Part shown: positions 35,113 to 44,457 of the stretch, piece after piece
Position numbering within the stretch: the stretch's first letter is position 1
Layout of the letters: each line of letters starts with the position of its first letter
NCBI GenBank assembly: GCA_937883755.1
Contig: CAKZYA010000057.1
Location: forward strand, 248,001-312,000
Direction of reading: 5' to 3'
Source of the DNA: an uncultured Flammeovirgaceae bacterium
Lineage (GTDB): Bacteria; Bacteroidota; Bacteroidia; Cytophagales; Cyclobacteriaceae
DNA: 64,000 nt
The notes under the pieces: generated by a model
The model's input: only the letters and a program-made list of their open reading frames with translations
Databases searched by the model: none
What the model was told of the DNA's origin: nothing
Translations under genes and position numbers: made by a program

Positions 35113-35508
35113 TTAGGCATTTTCTACCTTTACGAAGGTGATTTTATGGGGGGCGTTGTTTATCTTATCGGAGTAGTCCGCGTCTACACTTATTTTAAGT
35201 CGTTTACCACTTTTACTCACTACCTCCCAGTCACGTATCATTTCAATCTGAATATCCATAAATTCTTCGTGCAGATCGGATAGCTCAGTCTGAGTTTCTT
35301 CAGGAACTACTTTCAGAAAATTTTCTCCAATGAGTTCGCTACGATCGTACTCGTACCACTTAGTGTAATTGTTATTGACTGCTACAAATTTTGCCTCTTC
35401 GTTAGTGATACAGATGGCTAAATCAGTGTCTTCAATAATTTGCTCAAAGTCTTCGGGTCTTTCATCTAGAGCCTTTTTAAGACGGGCGGTTTCTTGTAAG
35501 TCAATCAT
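35113..35508 (-). CDS. PAS-domain protein
   Basis: A 131-residue protein made almost entirely of one PAS domain (residues ~18-130): the core AICITNEEAKFVAVNNNYTKWYEYDRSEL, the loop GENFLKVVPEE and the strand-rich end KRLKISVDADYSDK. There is no output domain. It lies 30 bases downstream of the CHASE3-GAF-PAS sensor and is probably its partner, perhaps as a separate sensory module in trans. Confidence 0.82.
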   Translation of the reverse strand: MIDLQETARLKKALDERPEDFEQIIEDTDLAICITNEEAKFVAVNNNYTKWYEYDRSELIGENFLKVVPEETQTELSDLHEEFMDIQIEMIRDWEVVSKSGKRLKISVDADYSDKINNAPHKITFVKVENA

Positions 35509-35538
35509 GGTAATTTTACTTTATGGTTAATGGAAAGA

Positions 35539-37587
35539 TTACTTACTTTTTGATGCCGATTTCTTTGAGTCATGGTTTGCCTGTAGTACCTCAATCTGCC
35601 GATCTCGTTCAGCAATTTCGCCTTTGAACTTCTCTCGTAGCTTCACTAGTCGGTCATAAGCTTTTTGCTCTACCTCTTTAATGCGCGATCGCATTAATTC
35701 TTCGTTGGTTTTTTGTCGCTCGTCTTGCGTGAGATCACGGATTACGCCGATTAACATCCGCTGGTTACCTACCTGGCTCTCTTGCATCTTTAGTTCAGCC
35801 TGAAATACATCTCCGCTTTTGCGCTTAGCTTCCACTGTTTGTAGTTCACCTACCGCTAGTGTGGTGTCTAGTTGATTATCAACATTGTTATCAGCTTGTG
35901 ATGCTAATAGCTTATCGAAGGGTTGGTTTTGTATTTCATCGGCAGAGTAACCGAATATGTCTTCCGCTGCCGGATTAAACATTTCTATTTGTTTTTGGGC
36001 AGTGAGTACGATAATACCATCTGAGGCGCTATCAAAGATAGCTTGTACTTTTTCTTTATCGCGCGCAGCCGCTTCTTGGGTAGCCTGCATTTCCTCCATA
36101 TTTTGGCGCATCTCTTCTTCTTGTGCTTGCATTTCTTCGGCTTGCTGCTTTGACTCTTCTAGCAATATTTGGGTACGTTGGCTGGTCCGTACTACGGAAA
36201 TAGAGGACGCTACGATTTCACTGATTCTTTCCAGAAAATCGACTTCAAAGTCGCTTAGCTCCTGAAAAGAAGCTATTTCCAATACTCCTAGCACTTCTTC
36301 ATTAAACTTTAGGGGAATAATAACTAGCTGTGATGGAGTAGCTTCACCCAATCCCGAAGTAATCTGGACATAATCATCAGGAATCTGGCTAAGACGGATG
36401 GTCTTTTGTTCTACAAAGGATTGACCAAGTAAACCTTGACCGGGTTTAACAATCTTCTCTTCGTGTTTCTTTTTGTCGTAGGCATAGCAGGCTACCATTT
36501 CCAGGTAAGGGTCAGAAGTATCTTCATTAATAATGAAAAGACCACCCTGATTAGCTTTTATGTATCTGATAATGTACGCCAGTAGCTGGTCGCCAAGAGT
36601 GCTCAGATCGGTCTGGTGAGCACGAGCAATTTCGGCCACCTTGCCTTCTCCTTCGGTAGCCCATAAACGAAGTTCATCCTCTTGCTTTATCTGGTCAAGT
36701 TTCTCCTGCATCTTGAGCAACTCACCTACCAATGTGTTCTCATTAAGCCCTTTTTGTTCAACACTTAGCTCAGTCCAATCCAACTTCTCTCTACCCAAAT
36801 TCCGAATAAAACCCACTACCTTCTCAAGGTTTTGGGTTAAATGTCCGATGATTTTTCCTACTTCTTGGTTATCACGCGTATGTCCGTCATTGTAGACAAA
36901 CTTTCGGTTACTATTGTCTAATTGTTCTAATAGTTGCCAGCGCATTTTTTTATCGTGCCACAATCGGAAGATTATTACCACTAAAATAGGAATTCCAATG
37001 AGTAGTAGCATTCCTTGTACTACTGCTGTGTAAAGCTGAATGGTATCGTATCGCTGTTGGGCATCTGCCTCTGACTGGTTGACGTATTTTAGTACATCTT
37101 TACTAAACTTGTCGTAGGTAATCCAAACATTATATCCGGGGTCGCTTTTAAAAATAGCTAATGCTTCTTCTTTTCTATCTTGCTTAACTAAATCTATCAT
37201 CTGGCTTACCAGATCAATATAGCCTTTGATAGATTGCTCATTAGCAGTTATCAACTCCTGCTCAGAATAATCTTGTTCTGATAAATAGTAGGATAATGAA
37301 TCTAGGTATGCTTGGTGTCCTTCAACAGCTTTGGCGTAAGGCTCCAAGAACTTTTCATCTTGTATCATGGCATAGCCCCGAAAGCTCATATCTGCAATGT
37401 GTACGTGGTTCCATACCCTCTCTAGAGAATTTCGAGCCTTCAGCAGAGCATCTTTTTTCTGTTGGTGCTGGGTAGCTCCCATCCGGCTATAAAAAGCGGT
37501 AACTGAGCTAGCGAAAATCAATAAGGTAATAAAGCCGATAAATAGTAGAATACTATTTCCTTTCAGGAAAGTTACTTTTTTAGCCAT
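35539..37587 (-). CDS. CHASE3-GAF-PAS sensor protein without kinase domain
   Basis: A 682-residue membrane sensor. A first helix (12-30) and second (190-208) flank a periplasmic CHASE3-type helical domain with SFRGYAMIQDEKFLEPY. Then follows a linker, a GAF domain (about 315-470, GQSFVEQKTIRLSQIPDDY), a Gln/Glu-rich coiled coil (475-510), a PAS domain (515-640, ASDGIIVLTAQKQIEMFNPAAEDIFGY) and a basic coiled coil ending in SKSK. No histidine kinase, cyclase or methyl-accepting domain is present, so output must go through a partner. The gene is followed by a PAS-only gene. Confidence 0.85.
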   Translation of the reverse strand: MAKKVTFLKGNSILLFIGFITLLIFASSVTAFYSRMGATQHQQKKDALLKARNSLERVWNHVHIADMSFRGYAMIQDEKFLEPYAKAVEGHQAYLDSLSYYLSEQDYSEQELITANEQSIKGYIDLVSQMIDLVKQDRKEEALAIFKSDPGYNVWITYDKFSKDVLKYVNQSEADAQQRYDTIQLYTAVVQGMLLLIGIPILVVIIFRLWHDKKMRWQLLEQLDNSNRKFVYNDGHTRDNQEVGKIIGHLTQNLEKVVGFIRNLGREKLDWTELSVEQKGLNENTLVGELLKMQEKLDQIKQEDELRLWATEGEGKVAEIARAHQTDLSTLGDQLLAYIIRYIKANQGGLFIINEDTSDPYLEMVACYAYDKKKHEEKIVKPGQGLLGQSFVEQKTIRLSQIPDDYVQITSGLGEATPSQLVIIPLKFNEEVLGVLEIASFQELSDFEVDFLERISEIVASSISVVRTSQRTQILLEESKQQAEEMQAQEEEMRQNMEEMQATQEAAARDKEKVQAIFDSASDGIIVLTAQKQIEMFNPAAEDIFGYSADEIQNQPFDKLLASQADNNVDNQLDTTLAVGELQTVEAKRKSGDVFQAELKMQESQVGNQRMLIGVIRDLTQDERQKTNEELMRSRIKEVEQKAYDRLVKLREKFKGEIAERDRQIEVLQANHDSKKSASKSK

Positions 37588-37801
37588 CTAATTAATTGGT
37601 ATTTTAGCTTTGAAAGTTACCGAGCTAAGATCGCTCTTAGTTCATTCTACAAATGAATGATTTAGTAATTGATCTTACAATGTAAGGTTTCGGTATACAT
37701 TGACTCCAAAACCAGTGCAGTCATATCAACTAGATTAAGCTTCTCAAACCCTGCGAAGCAAAAATCATTTATTATATTGAGCAAGCAACCTAATTTAGCA
37801 T

Positions 37802-39727
37802 ATGGGCACACTAAACGTCAAGCTGGTTTCAAGTCGGGATGATCTTAACCGTAATACCCGAAATATCTTACAAGACCTAAAAGCACTAGAAACAATGCTG
37901 GAGGAGTCGTGGTTTAACGAAGCTCCCATTCATATTGGAGCCGAGCAAGAGCTATGTCTGGTCGATTCTCACTGTAAACCTAAACCCATTTCGCTGGAAG
38001 TGCTGGATCGTATTCAATCACCAGGGTTTACCACCGAATTGGCCAAGTTTAATATTGAGATCAATCTTGATCCATTGGAGTTTAAGGGTAGCTGCTTTTC
38101 TGATCTGGCGCAAAGTATTGCCCAGAATATGGATGAACTTTACGCATTAGGTTCCGAAATGGGTTTCGATCCGGTGATGACGGGCATCCTCCCTACGCTA
38201 CGAAAGACTGATATGGAGGATCATAATTGTACTCCTCTGCCCCGCTACCACGCCCTGATGGAGGCACTTGGTAAACTGCGGGGGCGGGAATACGAACTAA
38301 GCATTCGGGGTATTGATGAGTTAAACATTAAGCACGATTCAGCCATGCTGGAAGCCTGTAATACTAGTTTCCAGGTACATTTACAGGTGGCTCCGAAAGA
38401 TTTCGTACAAAAATATAATATCGCGTTAGCCATTGCGGCTCCTACACTCGCCATTGCTACTAATTCTCCGTTCCTATTCGGGAAACGGCTCTGGAGCGAG
38501 ACCCGCATTGCGCTCTTCCAACAGTCGATTGATACTCGAGTGGTATCGGAGCATCTTCGTGACCGTAGCCCACGGGTAACGTTTGGTAATCACTGGATGC
38601 AAGATTCAATTATTGAATTGTACCGGGAGGATATCGTTCGTTTCCGTCCGATGCTGATGACTGAACCTGATGGTGATGTCACGAAGATGCTGGAAGAAGG
38701 AAAGACTCCCAATCTGAGTAGCCTGATGACCCATAATTCTACCGTATACCGTTGGAATCGCCCCTGCTACGGAATCAGTCCTAACGGAAAGCCTCACTTA
38801 CGGATTGAGAACCGATTATTACCTTCCGGCCCTAGTATTGTTGATGAGGTAGCTAACTCCGCCTTCTGGCTAGGGCTGATGGAAGGAGCCCACCAAGAGT
38901 ATGGTGATATTACCCAGCAGACAGAGTTTGACGATGTTCGGTCTAATTTCATTTCCTCTGCCTTTGCCGGACATGATACTGATCTGATCTGGCTGAATGG
39001 GCAGAAAATTAGTACTAGTGAACTCATTGCTAAGGAACTACTACCGCTGGCTCGGCAAGGGTTGGAAAAACGCCAGGTGAATTCGGAAGATATAGACTAC
39101 TATATGGGTATTATTGAAGCTAGGAATAAATTACGTCGTACTGGCTCTTACTGGATTCTACAGTCATTCAGTAAACTAGGTAAGGAGGTGCTGAGCGACG
39201 AACGATCATCTACACTTACCTCAGCAATGATAAAAAACCAGAAATCGGGTAAGCCTATTCACGAGTGGGAGCTGGCTGCTCGGCAGGATTCTCGAGAATG
39301 GTCGGCTACTTCCCTACTGATTGAAGAGTTTATGACGCGGGATGTATTCAGTGTAGAGGAAGATGATATTCCCGAACTAGTGGCGAATATTATGGATTGG
39401 CAACGGGTACGCTTTGTGCCAGTAGAAGATAAGAAGGGGCACCTGTGCGGATTGGTAACGGCGCGTCGCCTGATTCGCTATTTGGTAGATCGGGCTGGTG
39501 ACGATAAATGTGCCGAAAAATCAGTGAAAGATTTAATGATCAGCAACCCTATTACTATATCGCCTGATAGAACAGTGATGGAAGCTATGCGACTAATGAA
39601 GCAACATAACTCACCTTGTTTGCCAGTAGTAAAGAATAATGCATTAGTTGGCATCATTTCGGAGGGTAACTTTTTACATGTAACAGCAAGCTTATTGAAT
39701 GTATTGGAAGAACAGCATGAAGGATAG
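37802..39727 (+). CDS. glutamate-cysteine ligase-like (GCS2) protein fused to CBS domains
   Basis: A 641-residue fusion. Residues of about 20-410 resemble the GCS2/YbdK glutamate-cysteine ligase family (IGAEQELCLVD; FNIEINLDPL; HLRIENRLLPSGPS). Residues of about 510-635 contain a CBS pair (EEFMTRDVFSVEEDD...; KDLMISNPITISPDRTVMEAM), a nucleotide-sensing module that could control the enzyme. Stand-alone YbdK-type proteins lack the CBS pair. It overlaps the M14 gene by 11 bases, so the two form an operon and probably one pathway. Substrate unknown. Confidence 0.82.
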   Translation: MGTLNVKLVSSRDDLNRNTRNILQDLKALETMLEESWFNEAPIHIGAEQELCLVDSHCKPKPISLEVLDRIQSPGFTTELAKFNIEINLDPLEFKGSCFSDLAQSIAQNMDELYALGSEMGFDPVMTGILPTLRKTDMEDHNCTPLPRYHALMEALGKLRGREYELSIRGIDELNIKHDSAMLEACNTSFQVHLQVAPKDFVQKYNIALAIAAPTLAIATNSPFLFGKRLWSETRIALFQQSIDTRVVSEHLRDRSPRVTFGNHWMQDSIIELYREDIVRFRPMLMTEPDGDVTKMLEEGKTPNLSSLMTHNSTVYRWNRPCYGISPNGKPHLRIENRLLPSGPSIVDEVANSAFWLGLMEGAHQEYGDITQQTEFDDVRSNFISSAFAGHDTDLIWLNGQKISTSELIAKELLPLARQGLEKRQVNSEDIDYYMGIIEARNKLRRTGSYWILQSFSKLGKEVLSDERSSTLTSAMIKNQKSGKPIHEWELAARQDSREWSATSLLIEEFMTRDVFSVEEDDIPELVANIMDWQRVRFVPVEDKKGHLCGLVTARRLIRYLVDRAGDDKCAEKSVKDLMISNPITISPDRTVMEAMRLMKQHNSPCLPVVKNNALVGIISEGNFLHVTASLLNVLEEQHEG

Positions 39728-40619
39728 ATTAATCGGTCACTTTACTCAGGGGCGACCTGGGCCGCTAGTAATATTGATTGGAGGGTTGCACGGAAACGAA
39801 ATAGAGGGAGTGCGGGCGACCGAACGAGTATTTGAACAACTAAAGAATTATACCATTAACGGAGAGGTGATTGGTCTGCGAGGCAACCTTGCAGCTATCG
39901 CTCAACATCGTCGCTACCTGGCGTATGACCTAAACCGTTGCTGGACAGAAGCACACTTACGTTTCCTACGGTCTGGTGCTATCGAGCACTCCAAACCAGA
40001 AGACCAGGAAGCCATTGCTTTGCTGAAAATTATTGATCACTATGCCGAACAGTCATTTTCTACTAAGATCATAGCAGACTTGCATACCACATCGGCGCAA
40101 AAGGGTAGCTTTGTTATTGTACCTGAGTATTTTGCCAATCACCCAGTAGTTGAAGCACTACATATTCCGATTGTGGTCAATATGGAATACTTTCTTCGAG
40201 GAACTTTGCTCAACTACAGTTGTGAACGAGGGTTTATCTCCTTTGCCTTTGAAGGTGGACAAATTGGCTCTCTCGACGCTATTGATCTGCACGAAGCTGG
40301 CATCTGGTCAATACTATTAGAGGCCGGAGTTATAGAAGATGCTCCTGCGAATTTTAAAGAAGATTGCGCTAGTTATTTACAACAACTAGCTTCCGGCTTA
40401 CCAAATCGGGTCACGGCCAAATCGATGCACGTAGTGCACGAGGGGGCTAACTTTAGTATGAAAGAAGGCTACTTCAATTTTAAACCTGTGTATAAGGGTG
40501 AAGTGCTTGCCAAAGATAAAGACGGACCCATTGTAGCCCCTCAGGATGGACTCATCTTTATGCCACTTTACCAGAAAGAAGGCAGCGATGGTTTTTTTAT
40601 TGTTGATCTTCAGGAGTAA
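39717..40619 (+). CDS. succinylglutamate desuccinylase/aspartoacylase family (M14-like) protein
   Basis: A 300-residue zinc-dependent deacylase family member. GGLHGNEIEGVRA carries the first His and Glu zinc ligands; a later IADLHTTS holds the third His; and FEGGQIGS is near the catalytic Glu. The ATG at 39717 overlaps the preceding CBS-fusion gene, giving strong translational coupling. Family members remove N-acyl or amino-acid groups from amino acids; the fusion next door suggests a joint reaction on a glutamate or gamma-glutamyl compound (inference). Confidence 0.85.
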   Translation: MKDRLIGHFTQGRPGPLVILIGGLHGNEIEGVRATERVFEQLKNYTINGEVIGLRGNLAAIAQHRRYLAYDLNRCWTEAHLRFLRSGAIEHSKPEDQEAIALLKIIDHYAEQSFSTKIIADLHTTSAQKGSFVIVPEYFANHPVVEALHIPIVVNMEYFLRGTLLNYSCERGFISFAFEGGQIGSLDAIDLHEAGIWSILLEAGVIEDAPANFKEDCASYLQQLASGLPNRVTAKSMHVVHEGANFSMKEGYFNFKPVYKGEVLAKDKDGPIVAPQDGLIFMPLYQKEGSDGFFIVDLQE

Positions 40620-40691
40620 CAATTTTGGGCAAATTACTTTACTCGGGTAGTGATACTAAAACTTAAACTGTATCTTCCAGACATAAGATAA

Positions 40692-41732
40692 ATGCCTATG
40701 TCTTCCCGTCGTCAGTTTATTCAGCAACTTGGTCTGGCTTCATTAGGGGGTATGCTTTCTCCAAGCATTGGAGTAGCACAAAGTAAGACGGCAAAGATTT
40801 ATACTGTTACCGGAGCTATCAACGCGAGTGAACTGGGCGTTTGCCTAAGTCACGAACATATTATGTCTAACTTTGGGGCGGAGCGAAGCTATCAGCCTAA
40901 TTATGACGCCACTGCTCTGAAAGCCCAGGTACTACCGTATCTGAAGCGAATTAAATCGTTAGGAGTAGATAGTATTCTGGATTGTACTACCGCCTATTTT
41001 GGGCGAGATGTAAAATTACTTAAGGAGCTTTCGGAAGAAAGTGAAATATACCTAATCACTAACACTGGCTACTATGGGGCGGCCAACGATCGCTACGTGC
41101 CCGAACATGCCTATCAGGAAACTACCGAACAATTGGCTGAGCGATGGATAAACGAGTTTGAACGGGGTATTGATCAGACCGACATCCGCCCGGGTTTTAT
41201 CAAGATTGCCGCGGATGGAGGTGGAGTTTCTGATATAGATAAAAAGCTGATGCAAGCAGCATTAAAAACTAGTCAGGCTACGGAGCTAACCATTGCCTGC
41301 CATACTGGCGATAATCCGGCAGTGCCGAAGCTTGCTTTGGAGTTGATGAATGAAGAGAGTATAGAACCTTCCGTTTGGATTTGGACGCACGCCCACCAGA
41401 TGGAAACCTCCGAAGAACTAATAGCGATGGCAAAAGAAGGTATGTGGATTTCACTAGATGGGCTACGAATTAAAGGATACTACGGAGGTGCTGATCAGTT
41501 GGTGCTAGACAAGCACCTTCAGCATTTACTCGCCCTGAAAGAACAAAGCTTGTTACCAAGGGTATTGGTTTCTCACGATGGCAACTCCTTTCCTCGGGGT
41601 GGAGCTATTCGTCCCTACGAAGCCATCTTTACTCGCTTTATTCCGATGCTTAAAGAAAATGGATTCACCCAGCAAGAGATTGATCAACTGCTTGTTGTTA
41701 ACCCTCAGCAAGCCTTTGCAATTGATAAGTAA
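40692..41732 (+). CDS. phosphotriesterase-family (amidohydrolase) protein
   Basis: A 346-residue exported hydrolase. A twin-arginine-like signal (SSRRQFIQQLGLASLGG) suggests Tat export. The binuclear metal site of the family is visible: His54-Glu-His56 in SHEHIM, a carbamylated Lys in FIKIAADG, His in ACHTGDN, His in WTHAHQM and Asp in VSHDGNSF. Most such homologues are lactonases or unknown, so phosphotriester activity should not be assumed. It follows the deacylase after a 72-bp gap. Confidence 0.88.
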   Translation: MPMSSRRQFIQQLGLASLGGMLSPSIGVAQSKTAKIYTVTGAINASELGVCLSHEHIMSNFGAERSYQPNYDATALKAQVLPYLKRIKSLGVDSILDCTTAYFGRDVKLLKELSEESEIYLITNTGYYGAANDRYVPEHAYQETTEQLAERWINEFERGIDQTDIRPGFIKIAADGGGVSDIDKKLMQAALKTSQATELTIACHTGDNPAVPKLALELMNEESIEPSVWIWTHAHQMETSEELIAMAKEGMWISLDGLRIKGYYGGADQLVLDKHLQHLLALKEQSLLPRVLVSHDGNSFPRGGAIRPYEAIFTRFIPMLKENGFTQQEIDQLLVVNPQQAFAIDK

Positions 41733-41842
41733 AGTATAGAAGTAGTTTAGTAAATCAACTTGGCAATTTGATTTTACCATATGCTTAAGAAGGTACTACA
41801 ATATCCAGGGCTTCTAGCTGCTCGCCATTGTTGGCATACGTT

Positions 41843-42430
41843 CTATTTTACGTATCTATAATGCCCAATTATTTTAAAATTGAACAAGCAATCTTCTATT
41901 ACTTGCCCGGATCCAATGTTGTGTATAATTAGATGCCTTTCAGTATCGATACTGGATTTATCATCTATAACAATCCCAATGTGGGTAGTTGCTCCACCTA
42001 AGTTCCAACATACAATATCGCCCGGTTTGTAATCCGCTGAATTCTTGGTAATTGGTAAAACCTGTCCGTATCTTTCAAAAAACTTCATCAAATTGGGGAC
42101 TCTTCTGTGGTCAATATTCTTGTCGGTGGTGGAAAGTCCCCAAATGTTAGGATACAGATTGAAATTAGACGACATATCTTCGTGTACTTCCTTTTGAAGG
42201 TCAATTCCTAATTTTCTGTAAGCTCTAATTATTACATCAGTACAAACTCCTCGATCCTTCGGAACATCCCCGTTTGGATATTCTATTGAAAAATAACTGG
42301 GATCGTAAATTACCTCGTCATTTGTCAAAGATTTGGCTGAGGTTACCAGTTCATCCAGAAATGGTGTTTGTCCAAACGTTGTATTAGTCCAACAGAGCGT
42401 TAAAAGTACTACGAAAAATATCGATCTCAT
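41843..42430 (-). CDS. DUF1287 secreted protein (NlpC/P60-like)
   Basis: A 195-residue protein with a signal peptide (RSIFFVVLLTLCWTNTTFG). The family shows as YDPSYFSIEYPNGDVPKDRGVCTDV, with the likely nucleophilic Cys in RGVCTDVIIRAYR, and His residues in TTHIGIVIDD and HNIGSGQ. DUF1287 is related to NlpC/P60 peptidases, so a role in cell-wall cleavage is possible. Codon use is more AT-rich than that of neighbours. Confidence 0.82.
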   Translation of the reverse strand: MRSIFFVVLLTLCWTNTTFGQTPFLDELVTSAKSLTNDEVIYDPSYFSIEYPNGDVPKDRGVCTDVIIRAYRKLGIDLQKEVHEDMSSNFNLYPNIWGLSTTDKNIDHRRVPNLMKFFERYGQVLPITKNSADYKPGDIVCWNLGGATTHIGIVIDDKSSIDTERHLIIHNIGSGQVIEDCLFNFKIIGHYRYVK

Positions 42431-42820
42431 TCAAATAATGTTATACCCCTTTAGATTACCCAAATGTGTGCCAACTCTTTAACGGAAAAGACTATAACTC
42501 CAGACTTTATACGAAGGCACAGTGACGGCGAACTTGGTTCAAAGAGGCCGCCCCGCAGGTAGTTACTCAAGCTTTTGATAAACGTTTAATTTTATGAATG
42601 CTTTTTATATTCTTACTGCTAAATACTATCTTGTGCTGTTGGCGAAGTGCTAGGTTTAAATTACTTAATTTATGATGCGAAATAGCCTAGAAATAAGTGA
42701 TTGGCAGATCACTTCCTTTCAAAGACTGCTTTTATCAATCAAACTCAGCTAACCGATATATGACAAATAAAAGTACCGGTGCGTTTATATAGTTGTTATA
42801 TGCTATGTAAAACTTATTGT
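42431..42820. other. intergenic region, no gene seen
   Basis: About 390 AT-rich bases without a believable gene. A short GC-rich motif GGCCGCCCCG near 42545 recalls part of the element at 12289. At 42791-42808 is AGTTGTTATATGCTATGT, which resembles, in inverted orientation, the sequence just after the next gene (44017-44030). Confidence 0.35.
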
Positions 42821-44017
42821 ATGAAGACTCTACTGACACTTCTAATTCTTCTCTCCACCATTATGGTGTGTAAATCTCAACAAGAAAAAAACATAGAGTT
42901 TTTTAGTTCATCCTGGTCTGAAACACTTAATAGAGCAAGGAAAGAGAGCAAGCCTATTTTCCTCTATACATATACTTCTTCTTGCCGCTTTTGCCGACAG
43001 ATGGAGAAAGAAGTATTCTCCAATAAGGAAGTATCCGATTTCTATAACTCTAATTTTATTAGCCATAAAATAGACATTGAAGATGGTGCTGAGGGAGAAG
43101 CTCTTGCTGGGAAGTATGCTATAGTTGGATTCCCAACTTACCTATACTTCGACAAAAACGGTATGCAGGTACATCAGAGTGGCTCAGCCAAGCCTGCTGA
43201 AGAATTCATATTTGATGGTAAAAATGCACTCAATCCGGAGACTTCTCTATTTACACTTAAAAGACAGTATGATAATGGAGACAGATCACCTGATTTACTT
43301 TACAACTATAGCGTCGCCTTAACATCATATCATCATAAAGATAGCCCAGAGGAAAAAGTTGTGAAGGAATATTTAGAAACACAGTCAACTCAACAATTAG
43401 AGTCAACAAAAAATATAAAGTACATTTTTACAAGGCATCTTAGTTTTAACTCTCCCGCCACGCAGTATTTTCTTAAAAACCAGAACAAGTTTATTCCTTC
43501 GTTTGAAGATAATGCAGTAGAGCGAAAGGCTGAGAAAATTATTACAAGAACTTCTTCAATAGCAGGGCGCAACAGTGATATCCAGCTACTTGATCAAATA
43601 GAAAAATCTATATCTGCTAATCTTAAGGATAAAAGTAGGCTTACTACGTTAGCTAGAATTTATTACCATCAAGGGCAGAGGAATTGGTCAAAATATGCAG
43701 CTGCAACATTGGAATACAGTAGAGGGCAAGGCAAAGATGACATGCAAACCATGTATGAAACTGCGATATATCTGAAACACTTTGCAAAAGATACTCAGAC
43801 CTTAGAATTAGGTGTACAGATAATGGAAAAGGTGATCAAATTAGAAGAAAGCTATAAAAATCTTAATCTGTACGCGCAGTTTCAACACACTGTGGGTAAA
43901 GATAAACAGGCGTTGAAAACAGCAAGAGAGGCAATAGAAGTAGCCAAAAAATCTGGAGAAGAGAGTAGTGAGGCTAACGAACTTGTTGTCAAACTACAAA
44001 TAGCAGATGAAAAATGA
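42821..44017 (+). CDS. secreted thioredoxin-fold protein with helical repeat region
   Basis: A 398-residue protein. The ATG at 42821 starts a hydrophobic leader (LLTLLILLSTIMV). Residues 30-140 form a thioredoxin fold with an active site CRFC (Cys55, Cys58) and GFPTYLYFDKNG after the cis-Pro. The remaining ~250 residues are helical and may be TPR-like. It is AT-rich, with Lys-rich codon use unlike its neighbours. Related proteins reduce or isomerise disulfides in the periplasm. Flanked by similar inverted sequences, suggesting possible cassette insertion. Confidence 0.75.
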   Translation: MKTLLTLLILLSTIMVCKSQQEKNIEFFSSSWSETLNRARKESKPIFLYTYTSSCRFCRQMEKEVFSNKEVSDFYNSNFISHKIDIEDGAEGEALAGKYAIVGFPTYLYFDKNGMQVHQSGSAKPAEEFIFDGKNALNPETSLFTLKRQYDNGDRSPDLLYNYSVALTSYHHKDSPEEKVVKEYLETQSTQQLESTKNIKYIFTRHLSFNSPATQYFLKNQNKFIPSFEDNAVERKAEKIITRTSSIAGRNSDIQLLDQIEKSISANLKDKSRLTTLARIYYHQGQRNWSKYAAATLEYSRGQGKDDMQTMYETAIYLKHFAKDTQTLELGVQIMEKVIKLEESYKNLNLYAQFQHTVGKDKQALKTAREAIEVAKKSGEESSEANELVVKLQIADEK

Positions 44018-44125
44018 CAGCATACAACATTATATCTGACCTTCGCTCTGATTCGGCCAGAGTATGCATATATCGTTATCAGCAAGCGAAAAGAACTACT
44101 AGAAAGATTTTACGTACTTGATGAT

Positions 44126-44335
44126 ATGAAAACCGATGCAATCAATATCAATCCTGAGATAATGGGAGGAGCCCCTGTTTTCAGAGGAACCAGAGTGCCG
44201 ACAGAAACACTTTTCGACCATTTAGAGCGTGGTATTACCATTGACGCATTTCTAGATGATTACCCAACAGTTTCTAAAGAACAAGTTATTCAAGTGTTGG
44301 AATTGGCGGGGAAGCCATTCACTAGTGATTACTAA
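44126..44335 (+). CDS. DUF433 antitoxin-like protein
   Basis: A 69-residue protein with INPEIMGGAPVFRGTRVPTE, the hallmark of DUF433, a helix-turn-helix-like antitoxin usually paired with a DUF5615 PIN-like toxin gene. No toxin gene follows: only 0-130 bases separate it from the RluA-type gene, so it is an orphan. It may regulate its own expression, or be a remnant of a lost pair. Confidence 0.8.
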   Translation: MKTDAININPEIMGGAPVFRGTRVPTETLFDHLERGITIDAFLDDYPTVSKEQVIQVLELAGKPFTSDY

Positions 44336-44457
44336 AAAAATCTATCAGTCAAACTAAAACTCATATTGTTCCGGCGCTGCCTAATCCGGTTCGCCTTCAA
44401 GAGTACGGGGTAGGTATTTTTCGTCAGGTTGTAACCAAATCGGCCTGGAAGAAAGCA

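Noticed and set aside
40692-41732. True phosphotriesterase activity
   Set aside because: The metal ligands are those of the whole family; most homologues are not phosphotriesterases, so only the family is claimed.
42541-42562. GC-rich motif GGCCGCCCCG as a second copy of the 12289 element
   Set aside because: It lacks the outer stem arms, and only about ten bases match.
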